Below the pieces are notes generated by a model that did not search any database, was not told the origin of the DNA, and saw only the letters and a list, made by a program, of their open reading frames with translations. Made by a program: the position numbers and the translations under genes. From the NCBI RefSeq assembly GCF_000747525.1, contig NZ_CP009278.1, forward strand, positions 2,852,001 to 2,916,000: DNA of 64,000 nucleotides. Reading direction: 5' to 3'. Source of the stretch: Sphingobacterium sp. ML3W (GTDB taxonomy: Bacteria > Bacteroidota > Bacteroidia > Sphingobacteriales > Sphingobacteriaceae). Shown one piece after another: positions 24,320 through 34,299 of the stretch; within the stretch, counting starts at the first letter, position 1, and each line of letters begins with the position of its first letter.

Positions 24320-25132
24320 TTATAAATCAATTGGGTAGTATATCTCGCCTAATGACCTCAAATGTTCCAATCTAACTTGCCGATCAAATATACCAAATAC
24401 AGAGGATCCAGAACCGGACATCGAAGCATAAAGTGCGCCCGAAAGGTAAAGGGCGTCCTTAAGTTCCATTATTCTTGGATATTGTTCAAAAATTGAATCC
24501 TCAAAATCGTTTTTCAAATAAAACTTCCACTCTTGAACCGGCAATTTGACAATAGTTCTTAAATCAAATTCAGATTTTCTGGCCTCCACACCTCGATAAG
24601 CTTCGACAGTAGAAACATGGATCCCAGGATTGATTACCACAATATAATACGCATTTAAATCCAAATTTATCGATTCAAAATCAGTTCCTATACCAGTGGC
24701 ATAAACAGGTTTGTTTTCTATGAAAAACGGACAATCTGCACCCAGCAGTTTCGCATAGACTTCGAGTTGAGCATTTGTCACCTGAAGATTGAATGTTTCA
24801 TTCAACATCTTAAGAACAGAAGCGGCATCTGCTGACCCTCCGCCCATCCCTGCACCAATAGGAATTCGTTTAATCAAATTGATTGCTACTGCAGGAATAT
24901 CAAAATCCTGTTTAACGATACGGTATGCTTTCTCACATAGGTTTATATCATCGCCAGGAATAGAAATTCCTTCAGAAGAAAATGTTGTTACACCTGTTTG
25001 AATTGGATTTATTTCAACTACATCATAGATTTTCACAGGGTAAAATATAGTTTCCAAATCATGATAACCATCAGATCGCTTGCCAACGACATGAAGACCT
25101 AAATTTATTTTGGCATTTGCAAAAGATAACAT
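24320..25132 (-). CDS. ispE: 4-diphosphocytidyl-2-C-methyl-D-erythritol kinase
   Basis: GHMP-family kinase that phosphorylates CDP-methylerythritol in the non-mevalonate (MEP) isoprenoid pathway. 270 aa. Markers: FANAKINLGLHVVGKRSDGYHDLETIFYPV at the N-terminus, the ATP-binding loop IPIGAGMGGGSADAASVL, and the late YASMSGSGSSVFGIF. Isoprenoids from this route feed the menaquinone side chain, and menaquinone genes are 0.5 kb away. A NUDIX gene lies 35 bases upstream on the same strand, so the two are probably co-transcribed. Confidence 0.96.
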   Translation of the reverse strand: MLSFANAKINLGLHVVGKRSDGYHDLETIFYPVKIYDVVEINPIQTGVTTFSSEGISIPGDDINLCEKAYRIVKQDFDIPAVAINLIKRIPIGAGMGGGSADAASVLKMLNETFNLQVTNAQLEVYAKLLGADCPFFIENKPVYATGIGTDFESINLDLNAYYIVVINPGIHVSTVEAYRGVEARKSEFDLRTIVKLPVQEWKFYLKNDFEDSIFEQYPRIMELKDALYLSGALYASMSGSGSSVFGIFDRQVRLEHLRSLGEIYYPIDL

Positions 25133-25167
25133 AACAGTAATCTAGGATAAAAAATAAGTACTTATTT

Positions 25168-25581
25168 TTAATATTCAAAAGTTCCCGCCAACCAAATGGG
25201 TAATGTAAATTCTTCAATCAGATGGGCTAATTTATAATTTTTATAATCATCAACCGTCAACCAAACAGCCTCAGCAATTTCAGCTAATGGAACAATCTGC
25301 ACATTTTTTTTCAATTCAAGGCGAAAAACCTCTCCTCTTACTATGGTATCAGCTTCGTTAACGGCATCGGTTTCATGAAAACCAAGATATTCCAATTCGC
25401 GTGCAGAGATGTTGAGATCTAACTCTTCCTTAAGTTCGCGGATGAGTGCCTGAGCAGATAATTCCCCTTTTTCGATTTTTCCACCAGGCATCATATAGTA
25501 CACAGAATCTTTCTTCCTGACAACCAATAGCCGATTAGCATGATCGACAATCATAGCGCCTGCTAAATAGATCTTATTCAT
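25168..25581 (-). CDS. NUDIX hydrolase
   Basis: 137-residue pyrophosphohydrolase. The Nudix box GGKIEKGELSAQALIRELKEEL fits G-x5-E-x7-REUxEExGU with metal-binding Glu residues intact. The beginning, AGAMIVDHANRLLVVRKKD, is the usual first strand pair. MutT-like proteins of this size clean up oxidised nucleotides or nucleotide sugars, but the substrate is not readable. It precedes ispE by 35 bases on the same strand. Confidence 0.9.
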   Translation of the reverse strand: MNKIYLAGAMIVDHANRLLVVRKKDSVYYMMPGGKIEKGELSAQALIRELKEELDLNISARELEYLGFHETDAVNEADTIVRGEVFRLELKKNVQIVPLAEIAEAVWLTVDDYKNYKLAHLIEEFTLPIWLAGTFEY

Positions 25582-25658
25582 AAATTTTCATTTTAAATAC
25601 GAACAAATTAAAAAGCGATTATTATAGGTATAATCGCTTTTTAATTTGTTTTGACGCA

Positions 25659-26387
25659 TTATGTATCTAAATCTGACAATAGCGTTAAATATTTTTTAAT
25701 AGCTTCACGTTTTTCATCGGTAAGATGATAGTTTAGACTTTCTGTCAAATAATGACGGTAATCAAAATTTGCATATTCAGGCAATCCAACAATTACATCC
25801 TCTGGTTTGGAAACACCTTCTCGTAGAGCGTCATTGAATTCATAAATAAAATCCCTTGGCAACTCCTTTTTACTTACCCAAACCGCAAAAGCAAATGGAA
25901 GGCCCGTAAATTCTTTCCAATACAAACCCAAGTCATAAATAAAAGCAACGGTGTTTTTTTTTCCAAAAGTACGATCACCTATCAATACATAAGCATCAGC
26001 GACTTCAATATCATCCACAATCTTCACTTCTTTCTTCCAATGGTGCTTTAACAAAACTCTAGCCAATCCATTGGAAGTACGCGATTGTTTATCTAAATAG
26101 AGGGTTTCAACCTCAGTAATCGGTTTTTGAGAAAAAATAAAAACCGAATCCACAGCACCTTCAGTACCAATACAATAATCAGTAATAATATGTGCCTCTG
26201 GCAAACTCAATAATGCTGCAACGGGAATAATTCCCAAATCAGCTTCATCATCGATTACTTTTTGCGCACAGACACTTGGATTATCCAAACTCAATTCGAT
26301 ACGATCTAAAACTGAAGAATGTCTTATTCCATTTAAAAACGGCAATGTATTCGTATACGAAACTGCCGATACTCTCACTTTATCCAT
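25659..26387 (-). CDS. mqnA: Chorismate dehydratase of the futalosine pathway
   Basis: Converts chorismate to 3-[(1-carboxyvinyl)oxy]benzoate, the entry to menaquinone by the futalosine route. 242 aa with the periplasmic-binding-protein-like fold of the MqnA/MqnD family; the start VRVSAVSYTNTLPFLNGI and DEADLGIIPVAALLSL (substrate pocket) are characteristic. It overlaps the histidine phosphatase gene by 8 bases, and mqnE lies one gene further upstream, so two pathway steps share an operon. mqnB, mqnC and mqnD are not in the window. Confidence 0.93.
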   Translation of the reverse strand: MDKVRVSAVSYTNTLPFLNGIRHSSVLDRIELSLDNPSVCAQKVIDDEADLGIIPVAALLSLPEAHIITDYCIGTEGAVDSVFIFSQKPITEVETLYLDKQSRTSNGLARVLLKHHWKKEVKIVDDIEVADAYVLIGDRTFGKKNTVAFIYDLGLYWKEFTGLPFAFAVWVSKKELPRDFIYEFNDALREGVSKPEDVIVGLPEYANFDYRHYLTESLNYHLTDEKREAIKKYLTLLSDLDT

Positions 26388-27006
26388 TTGTTAATACCTC
26401 TAGATGTTTAGTATTATAATAGTCAATAATTTCAAATTGACCATTAACATACGTTAATTTATATAGGGCAGTGTTTGTATGGGGAAATTCATCCATTTTA
26501 GAGGCATCTACACCTGTCAGTAGGCAAAGTATAATACGTAAGGCGCGACCATGCATGCAGACCAATATAGTCTCTTCATGCTCTTGCTTTACCATATGTT
26601 GAATAGCTTCACTTTGACGTTGCATTAATGCATTCGGAGACTCCCCCTGATCTACACTGACATCCAATTCACCATTTTTCCATGCTGAAACTAGTTCGCT
26701 AAAACCAGACATGATAGATTCATTTTGCTCTTTACCTTCGTAAACACCCCAACTGATTTCATCTAAACCCGCTAACTCTTGCCAGGAGACTCCATCGTTG
26801 ATAAAACTAGCAACAGTTTGGTGAGTCCTTATTAATGTAGACGTATAGATTTTATCAAAATTAACATCTTTATAAGAATTATAAAAAGCTTGAGCTTGTG
26901 CCAAGCCTGTTTCGTTTAGCGGTGAATTTACGCCACGTCCTTGTACAATACCTTTCAAGTTCAGATCGGTTTGTCCATGACGGATAAAGTAAAAAGTCTT
27001 TTTCAA
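26380..27006 (-). CDS. Histidine phosphatase (phosphoglycerate mutase-like) within the mqn operon
   Basis: 208 aa. The phosphohistidine motif is FIRHGQTDLN at the start, with RTHQTVASF, a later Glu (WGVYEGKEQN) and the second His in VCMHGRALRI. This branch includes broad phosphatases and CobC-like enzymes; no cobalamin gene is near. It overlaps mqnA by 8 bases and begins 8 bases after mqnE, so it is translated with them. Its substrate could be a phosphorylated intermediate or side product, but no phosphatase step is known in the futalosine route, so its role here is open. Confidence 0.9.
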   Translation of the reverse strand: MKKTFYFIRHGQTDLNLKGIVQGRGVNSPLNETGLAQAQAFYNSYKDVNFDKIYTSTLIRTHQTVASFINDGVSWQELAGLDEISWGVYEGKEQNESIMSGFSELVSAWKNGELDVSVDQGESPNALMQRQSEAIQHMVKQEHEETILVCMHGRALRIILCLLTGVDASKMDEFPHTNTALYKLTYVNGQFEIIDYYNTKHLEVLTNG

Positions 27007-27014
27007 AATATATC

Positions 27015-28220
27015 TTAATTATTTACAACAGGAAGTGCATAATAATTCTTCTTCTTGCTGTTTTCTTCAAAAACCACGTCTTTATAATCCGTGACGACAT
27101 GGTATAATGTATCCCGTTCAATTGGGTGACGACCTACATTCCGGATCAGCTCGACCAATTGTTGCGTTGACATACCTGGATTTTGTTCCTCAGCACCTGC
27201 CATACTATAGATCTTTGTTGTATCATCTAAAGTGCCATCAATATCATCAACCCCAAATGCCAACGACATCTGCGCCGTATCACGAGAAATCATTGCCCAG
27301 TATGCCTTTATATGAGAAAAATTATCCATATATATACGGGCTATTGCATAGTTCCTTAGATCCTCAATAACAGAAACCTCAGGAACATGGGACATTTGAT
27401 TTTCTTTATTTCTAAATTTTAATGGAATAAAGGTTTGGAATCCTCCAGTCTTATCTTGTAGTTGACGAAGACGCTCCATATGATCCACACGATGCCAATA
27501 AGCTTCAATATGCCCATATAGCATAGTTGCGTTGGTATGCATTCCTAATGAATGAGCCTGCTCATGGATATCTAACCATTGCTCAGCGGTACATTTATCG
27601 TGCGCTATCTTTTCTCTGATTTCTGGATGGAATATTTCAGCGCCTCCACCAGGCATTGAATCCAAGCCACAGGACTGTAAATATTTCATACCTTCATAAT
27701 GGCTCAGCTTCGCCTTCTTGAAAATGTAATAATACTCTACAGGTGTTAGCCCTTTTATATGTAATGAAGGACGATGCTCTTTGCACTTTTTAAAGAACTC
27801 TGCATAGAACTCTAGATTTTGTTTTGGTACAACGCCACCTGTAATATGTACTTCAGTGACAGCTTCGTCATCATACTTCTTTACGATATCCATCATTCCT
27901 TCCACATCCATCTCCCAGCCTTCTGCTCGTTCCTTAATCATACGCGAATATGAACAAAACTTACAGTCGTATACACATACGTTTGTAGGTTCAATATGAA
28001 AATTGCGGTTGAAATAGGTAACATCACCATGTCTTTTCTCGCGAATATAATTCGCCAAAACACCCAAATAACCCAATTCGGCTTTTTCGTAAAGGTATAC
28101 ACCTTCATCAAATGTGATACGTTCTTCTTGCATCACTTTATTTGCTATACCTCTTAACTCACTATCCAAAAGTGGATTAGAGATTAAGAAGTTTAATTTT
28201 TCTTTAGCATCCATTAGCAT
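27015..28220 (-). CDS. mqnE: Aminofutalosine synthase (radical SAM)
   Basis: Joins 3-[(1-carboxyvinyl)oxy]benzoate to SAM-derived adenosyl radical, giving aminodeoxyfutalosine. 401 aa. The [4Fe-4S] cluster site is CVYDCKFCSYSR (CxxxCxxC). Family markers follow: EVHITGGVVPKQ, LDSMPGGGAEIFHPEIR, TNATMLYGHIEAYWHRVDHM and GGFQTFIPL. MqnE is favoured over MqnC by the long HIKGLTPVEYYYIFKKA section. Start at the first ATG; a second lies two codons on. The -7 element TACATTTG (28237-28244, minus) sits just upstream, overlapping the hairpin that ends the ABC transporter gene. Confidence 0.93.
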   Translation of the reverse strand: MLMDAKEKLNFLISNPLLDSELRGIANKVMQEERITFDEGVYLYEKAELGYLGVLANYIREKRHGDVTYFNRNFHIEPTNVCVYDCKFCSYSRMIKERAEGWEMDVEGMMDIVKKYDDEAVTEVHITGGVVPKQNLEFYAEFFKKCKEHRPSLHIKGLTPVEYYYIFKKAKLSHYEGMKYLQSCGLDSMPGGGAEIFHPEIREKIAHDKCTAEQWLDIHEQAHSLGMHTNATMLYGHIEAYWHRVDHMERLRQLQDKTGGFQTFIPLKFRNKENQMSHVPEVSVIEDLRNYAIARIYMDNFSHIKAYWAMISRDTAQMSLAFGVDDIDGTLDDTTKIYSMAGAEEQNPGMSTQQLVELIRNVGRHPIERDTLYHVVTDYKDVVFEENSKKKNYYALPVVNN

Positions 28221-28241
28221 GTCTCCTAGTCTATAGCAAAT

Positions 28242-28290
28242 GTACCAAAAACAAGGCTAAATCCGTAGAATTTAGCCTTGTTTTTGGTAC
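28242..28290 (-). terminator. Long palindromic terminator between ABC transporter and mqnE
   Basis: Perfect 21-bp stem (28242-28262 / 28270-28290; GTACCAAAAACAAGGCTAAAT and its complement) with a 7-base loop, 22 bases after the ABC transporter stop on the minus strand. The T-run lies within the outer stem. Its outer edge overlaps the mqnE -7 element, so end and start of transcription meet here. Confidence 0.8.
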
Positions 28291-28312
28291 ATCAATATGA
28301 GGTCAGCAACAA

Positions 28313-30139
28313 TTAGTCTGTGAATTGTTGCATATCTATCAATTTTCTATATAAGCCTTCTTTTTGAATCAATTCGCTGTGACTTCCAAACTCTACAATT
28401 TGTCCTCCATCGATAACAACTATTTTATCTGCATTCTGAATGGTACTCAATCTGTGTGCAATGACAATAGTTGTCCGATTGTCCATGAGTTTATATAACG
28501 AATCTTGGACTAGTTTTTCTGATTCGGTATCCAATGCCGACGTTGCCTCATCCAACAACATGATTGGTGGATTTTTCAAAACAGCTCTAGCAATACAGAT
28601 TCTTTGACGTTGGCCACCTGAAAGTTTTGCTCCACGATCACCAATATTTGTTTGATAGCCTGCTTCAGTTTTTAAGATAAATTCATGCGCATTTGCAATT
28701 TTTGCTGCAGCCTCCACCTCTTCTTGAGTTGCATTTGTATTCGAAAATGTGATATTATTAAAGATGCTATCGTTAAATAAAATAGACTCTTGATTCACCA
28801 TTCCAATCATTCTTCGCAAGGATTCCTGATCCAAATCTCTTAAATCTATGCCATCAAATAGAATTTTACCTGCAGTGACATCCATAAAACGTGGGATTAA
28901 ATCAACTAACGTAGATTTTCCTCCACCAGATGGTCCTACCAACGCAATTGTTTTCCCCTTTTCGATGGTTAAATTGATTCCTTTCAAAATAGCTTTCTCT
29001 CCATAAGCAAAATCAACCTGCTGTAATTCAATAGATTGATTGAAATCAGACACTACTTTCGCATTGGGTTTATCCGTCACCTCACTTTTTGTGTCGATCA
29101 ATTCCAAAACACGTTCACCTGCCGCAATGCCATTATGGATATTACTAAAGGCATCCGTCAATGCCTTTGCTGGACGCATAACCTGTGAAAATATAGCGAT
29201 ATAGGCAATGAATTCAGAAGCTCCAAACTCGTCACTACCTGACAAAACCAAATTACCTCCATATAACAAGATAATGGCAACCATGATTACACCCAACAAT
29301 TCAGAAACAGGTGATCCCAATTGTTGACGTCTCGCCATTGCACGCATAATACCTGCATAATGATCATTTTCATCATTGAATCTTTTTTTAACGAAATTCG
29401 TACCATTAAATGCCTTGATAATACGAACTCCCGATAAAGCCTCATCCAGATAAGAAATCATATTGGCATAAGATGTTTGACCTGCGATTGCTTGTGCCTT
29501 TAAAGTTTTCACAATTTTAGATATGAAAAACGCCGATATAGGAATCACGAGCATGGCAAAAAATGTTAATTTTGCCGATATGATAAAGAGCATCACTAAA
29601 TAAGCAACTAGCTGAAGAGGCTCTTTAAATGCAACCTGTAAGGTACCTGTAACAGAATATTGTACAACCTGAACATCCGATGAAACTTTTGAAATAATAT
29701 CACCCTTACGTTGACCATTAAAAAACCCCAAATGCAGGTCCATGACATTGTCAAAAACTGTCTTACGCAAATTCAACAACGTGTGTATACGTAAATTCTC
29801 CATTATACGCTGTGCTAAATAGCGAAATAAGTTACTAATAAATACAGAAATAACGATGACTATACAGACGTATTTCAGAGCACCGTAAGCACCAAATTGT
29901 TGGTTTGCTAAACTAGCGTAGTAATTAAAATGGCCAAGAATATCAAAGTATCCTTCTGGTTTTTCTAATACTGCCTGTGCAGAAACCTGATCAGTATTAA
30001 ACAAAGTCTGTAATAACGGAGCTAATAAGGCCAAGTTTAAAGTACTAAATACAACCGTGATTAACGTACAGATAATGTACGGGACTGCATATTTCTCAAT
30101 GGGCTTGGCAAAAGATAATAACCTAAAGTAAGTTTTCAT
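28313..30139 (-). CDS. MsbA-like ABC exporter (TMD-NBD half transporter)
   Basis: 608 aa, acting as a homodimer in the inner membrane. The N-terminal transmembrane domain (about 1-330) has six helices. The nucleotide-binding domain shows Walker A GPSGGGKST, Q-loop region GMVNQESILF, signature LSGGQRQR, Walker B IMLLDEATSALD and the switch His in VIAHRLST. Lipid A or phospholipid flipping is the usual assignment for this type in Bacteroidota, but drug or peptide export is possible. Single gene with its own terminator. Confidence 0.93.
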   Translation of the reverse strand: MKTYFRLLSFAKPIEKYAVPYIICTLITVVFSTLNLALLAPLLQTLFNTDQVSAQAVLEKPEGYFDILGHFNYYASLANQQFGAYGALKYVCIVIVISVFISNLFRYLAQRIMENLRIHTLLNLRKTVFDNVMDLHLGFFNGQRKGDIISKVSSDVQVVQYSVTGTLQVAFKEPLQLVAYLVMLFIISAKLTFFAMLVIPISAFFISKIVKTLKAQAIAGQTSYANMISYLDEALSGVRIIKAFNGTNFVKKRFNDENDHYAGIMRAMARRQQLGSPVSELLGVIMVAIILLYGGNLVLSGSDEFGASEFIAYIAIFSQVMRPAKALTDAFSNIHNGIAAGERVLELIDTKSEVTDKPNAKVVSDFNQSIELQQVDFAYGEKAILKGINLTIEKGKTIALVGPSGGGKSTLVDLIPRFMDVTAGKILFDGIDLRDLDQESLRRMIGMVNQESILFNDSIFNNITFSNTNATQEEVEAAAKIANAHEFILKTEAGYQTNIGDRGAKLSGGQRQRICIARAVLKNPPIMLLDEATSALDTESEKLVQDSLYKLMDNRTTIVIAHRLSTIQNADKIVVIDGGQIVEFGSHSELIQKEGLYRKLIDMQQFTD

Positions 30140-30332
30140 TTATAATATTAAGGTAGCAAAAATAGTAAAATTACCCGCAATACGTGAGGAATACTTACCT
30201 ATAGAAAAAATCTTGCATCTGGATGATAGAATTAATTTTCTTCAACAATTAGCAATTAAAGCGACAAATTACTATTATTTTAATAGAAAAACCCTAATTT
30301 AGTCTTTGTAAATTGTAAAATACCAGAATATA

Positions 30333-31502
30333 ATGCAGATAGAAGTTGCCAAAAGGTTGCAACAAACCGAAGAATATTATTTCTCCAAAAAATTAAGAGA
30401 GATTGACGAGCTTAATAAAGCAGGGGCTCGCGTGATTAATTTAGGCATTGGAAGTCCTGACCTACCTCCTCATCCTGAAGTGATTCAGACATTGAGCACG
30501 GAAGCGGCTAAGACCAATGTACATGGTTATCAAAACTATAAAGGATCTCCGGTTTTGAGACAAGCTATTGCAGATTGGTATCAACGATATTATCATGCTA
30601 CATTCAATGCAAATACAGAAATCTTACCCTTGATAGGATCTAAAGAAGGTATCGTCCATATTTGCATGACCTATTTACAAGAAGGAGATCAGGTTTTAAT
30701 ACCTAACCCTGGCTACCCTGCCTATGCTGCAGCAGTTCGTCTAAGCGGGGCAACAGCAATCACCTATGATTTAGCAGAGGAAACAGATTGGTTACCGAAC
30801 CTAAAAAAGCTTGCTGAAAACGATCTGTCGAAAGTAAAATTAATGTGGATCAATTATCCTCATATGCCAACCGGTGCAAGTGCCAGTGAAGCATTCTATC
30901 ATGAATTGATTGCCTTTGCAAAAACACATCATATTTTGATCTGTCATGATAACCCATATAGTTTTATATTGACCGACGCTCCTAAAAGTATTATGTCCAT
31001 AGATGGGGCAAAAGAAGTCGCTTTGGAATTAAATTCGCTCAGCAAATCTTCTAATATGGCCGGATGGCGTATCGGTATGTTGGTTGGCGCAGAAGAACGC
31101 ATCAATGAAGTATTGCGATTCAAAAGTAATATGGATTCGGGTATGTTCTTGCCAGCTCAGCTTGCTGCAGCAAAAGCATTGCAGCTGGATAAAGCATGGT
31201 ATCAAGAGTTGAACACCATTTATAACGAAAGAAGATTTCTGGTATTTGCTATCATGGATTTACTGGGCTGTGTTTATAAAAAGAATCAGGTGGGTCTATT
31301 TGTCTGGGCTAAAGTTCCTGAAAATTACGCGTCAGGATACACTTTAAGTGATGAAGTTTTGGATCTCGCACGTGTATTCATCACACCTGGAGGAATATTC
31401 GGCAGCGCAGGAAACACCTATATTAGAATTAGTTTATGCGCCTCAGTTGAAGTTTTAAAAGAGGCAATTACACGGATTAAGGTAGCAAAGGAAACGAATT
31501 AA
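30333..31502 (+). CDS. Class I/II aminotransferase, likely aromatic amino acid type
   Basis: PLP enzyme of 389 aa. Motifs: VINLGIGSPDLPPHPEV near the start, PNPGYPAYAAAVRLSGA, the Asn/Asp/Tyr pocket (HDNPYSFIL), the PLP Lys in LNSLSKSSNMAGWRIG and Arg in YIRISLC near the end. By sequence it could be a prephenate/phenylpyruvate or an LL-diaminopimelate-type transaminase. tyrA begins 12 bases downstream on the same strand, which favours tyrosine/phenylalanine synthesis. It is divergent from the ABC exporter. Confidence 0.88.
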   Translation: MQIEVAKRLQQTEEYYFSKKLREIDELNKAGARVINLGIGSPDLPPHPEVIQTLSTEAAKTNVHGYQNYKGSPVLRQAIADWYQRYYHATFNANTEILPLIGSKEGIVHICMTYLQEGDQVLIPNPGYPAYAAAVRLSGATAITYDLAEETDWLPNLKKLAENDLSKVKLMWINYPHMPTGASASEAFYHELIAFAKTHHILICHDNPYSFILTDAPKSIMSIDGAKEVALELNSLSKSSNMAGWRIGMLVGAEERINEVLRFKSNMDSGMFLPAQLAAAKALQLDKAWYQELNTIYNERRFLVFAIMDLLGCVYKKNQVGLFVWAKVPENYASGYTLSDEVLDLARVFITPGGIFGSAGNTYIRISLCASVEVLKEAITRIKVAKETN

Positions 31503-31514
31503 GATTAGAATAAC

Positions 31515-32357
31515 ATGATAAATATAGCCATTATTGGCGTCGGTTTAATTGGCGGCTCAGTCGCCATGAAACTAAAAGAAAAAAGATTCTGCGATCAAGT
31601 TTTTGGTGTAGACAAAAGTGATGCAAACCTTAACAAAGCAATGCAAATTGGCTTCATTGACCACAAAGCGACACTGGAAGAAGCTTTGGAAAAATGTAAG
31701 GTTATCATTTTAACCGCTCCTGTAGATGCAATCATCGCTTTAGCACCAAAGTTACTCGATCAAGTAACAGATCAGGTTATCGTTGACATGGGCTCTACCA
31801 AACTAAATATCTTACAATTGATTTCTGACCACCCTAAACGTGGACGCTATGTCGCTGCGCATCCTATGGCAGGTACAGAGTATTCTGGACCTGAAGCCGC
31901 GCTCCCAAATCTGTTTAAAGATAAAATGATGGTCTACGTAGAGGCATTTAAATCTGATGAAGATGCCTTCGAACTAACAGATTCTATTACTGAATTGCTG
32001 GAAATGCGTTCTTCTTTTATGACAGCCGAAGAGCATGACACTCACACAGCCTATGTCTCTCATATTTCACACTTGACCTCTTTTGCTTTAGCCCTAACAG
32101 TTCTGGAAAAAGAGAAATCGCAAGGTAGAATTTTTGAGTTAGCAGGTTCCGGATTTGAATCAACAGTACGTTTAGCGAAAAGTTCACCTGATATGTGGAC
32201 TCCTATTTTCAAACAAAATAGAGTAAACGTATTAGAAGTATTGGAAGAAAACATCAAACAGCTTCAAGCCTTGAAAGATGCCATTCAAGACGAGAATTAT
32301 AGCGAACTACATAAACTCATTAAAAAATCGAATAAGATTAAGCGCATTATAAAATAG
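31515..32357 (+). CDS. tyrA: Prephenate dehydrogenase
   Basis: NAD(P)-dependent enzyme that converts prephenate to 4-hydroxyphenylpyruvate for tyrosine. 280 aa. The dinucleotide motif is IGVGLIGGSVAMKL, with the family motifs VDMGSTK and AAHPMAGTEYSG and the catalytic His in VSHISHL. It lacks an ACT or chorismate mutase domain, so it is monofunctional. It forms a two-gene unit with the aminotransferase. The gene ends just before two successive hairpins. Confidence 0.95.
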   Translation: MINIAIIGVGLIGGSVAMKLKEKRFCDQVFGVDKSDANLNKAMQIGFIDHKATLEEALEKCKVIILTAPVDAIIALAPKLLDQVTDQVIVDMGSTKLNILQLISDHPKRGRYVAAHPMAGTEYSGPEAALPNLFKDKMMVYVEAFKSDEDAFELTDSITELLEMRSSFMTAEEHDTHTAYVSHISHLTSFALALTVLEKEKSQGRIFELAGSGFESTVRLAKSSPDMWTPIFKQNRVNVLEVLEENIKQLQALKDAIQDENYSELHKLIKKSNKIKRIIK

Positions 32358-32359
32358 GC

Positions 32360-32445
32360 ACTTTACACCATCTGGTAAACATTGTGTGTAAAGTGTCGAA
32401 GGATCATTATATAAAAAAGATAGGAGGCAATGCTCCTATCTTTTT
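32360..32445 (+). terminator. Two successive hairpins ending the tyrA unit
   Basis: The first hairpin has a 10-bp stem CACTTTACAC / GTGTAAAGTG (32360-32369 / 32387-32396) with no T-run. The second (32414-32426 / 32433-32445) has stem AAAAAGATAGGAG / CTCCTATCTTTTT and is a typical terminator. The first may protect the 3' end. Confidence 0.8.
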
Positions 32446-32531
32446 ATTCTGGTTACCTCAAACACGTAATCCATCTACACTCCTCTAAATCCTTGTTTTA
32501 TTTAATTATTTAAATAAATAGCAAAAAATAT

Positions 32532-32562
32532 TTTGCTTTATAAAAATCAAGGCATATATTTG
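32532..32562 (+). promoter_or_regulatory. Promoter of the met leader transcript
   Basis: -33 TTTG at 32532-32535, 19-base spacer, -7 TATATTTG at 32555-32562, each followed by C as in other strong promoters of this window. The start would be near 32568, about 50 bases before the riboswitch. Confidence 0.8.
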
Positions 32563-32615
32563 CAATGTACTTCAAATAGAAATACATCTAATCAAAACCT
32601 TTCAATCAGGTCTTG

Positions 32616-32728
32616 ATTTATAAAGAAGTGGCGAGAGACTGGCTCAATGACCCACTGGCAACCTTCAAAATACGTTTGAAAAGGTGCCAATTCCTGTCCA
32701 AAGTAATACTGCTTTGGAGGATATAAAT
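32616..32728 (+). ncRNA. SAM-I (S-box) riboswitch
   Basis: Conserved SAM-I elements appear in order: GGCGAGAGACTGGCTCAATGA, then CCACTGGCAACC (P2 and kink-turn region), the hairpin AACCTTCAAAATACGTTTGAAAAGGT, GGTGCCAATTCCTGTCC (P3/P4 side), a small stem and GGAGGATATAAATG. P1 is formed by ATTTAT (32616-32621) and ATAAAT (32723-32728). It lies upstream of metY and hom, so SAM should reduce their expression. The expression platform is not a simple terminator directly after P1: a short ORF follows. Confidence 0.92.
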
Positions 32729-32737
32729 GAAACGACA

Positions 32738-32854
32738 ATGATAATCACATTACAACAAAACAAGAAGGTAAATTCTAAAACCAACGTAACAAGCACAACT
32801 TTTGCATCGACTTCGACGCGAATGTGTTGGCACATGTTTACGTTTTCTTGTTAA
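32738..32854 (+). CDS. Putative 38-codon leader peptide between SAM riboswitch and metY
   Basis: ORF MIITLQQNKKVNSKTNVTST... ending RMCWHMFTFSC, then TAA. It starts 9 bases after the riboswitch P1 and stops 99 bases before metY. The first two-thirds are Ser/Thr/Lys/Asn-rich; the last 11 residues hold two Met and two Cys plus the only Trp and His. The codons for Trp-His-Met (32828-32836) lie where the RNA can pair either locally or with 32893-32899. This looks like a translated attenuator sensing charged tRNA-Met or tRNA-Cys, added below the SAM switch. Translation is not shown; no strong ribosome site is visible, as is usual in this phylum. Confidence 0.55.
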   Translation: MIITLQQNKKVNSKTNVTSTTFASTSTRMCWHMFTFSC

Positions 32855-32938
32855 TCAATCTGTTTTTAATTTATTGATTGCGAGTACATATTCATGTGCG
32901 AAGCCCTATCCCCTTTTTACTAATGAATCTTTAACTAA

Positions 32939-34261
<1,323 letters not shown>

Positions 34262-34299
34262 TTCAGATAGCAACATTATATAAAGCGCAAAAAATAACT

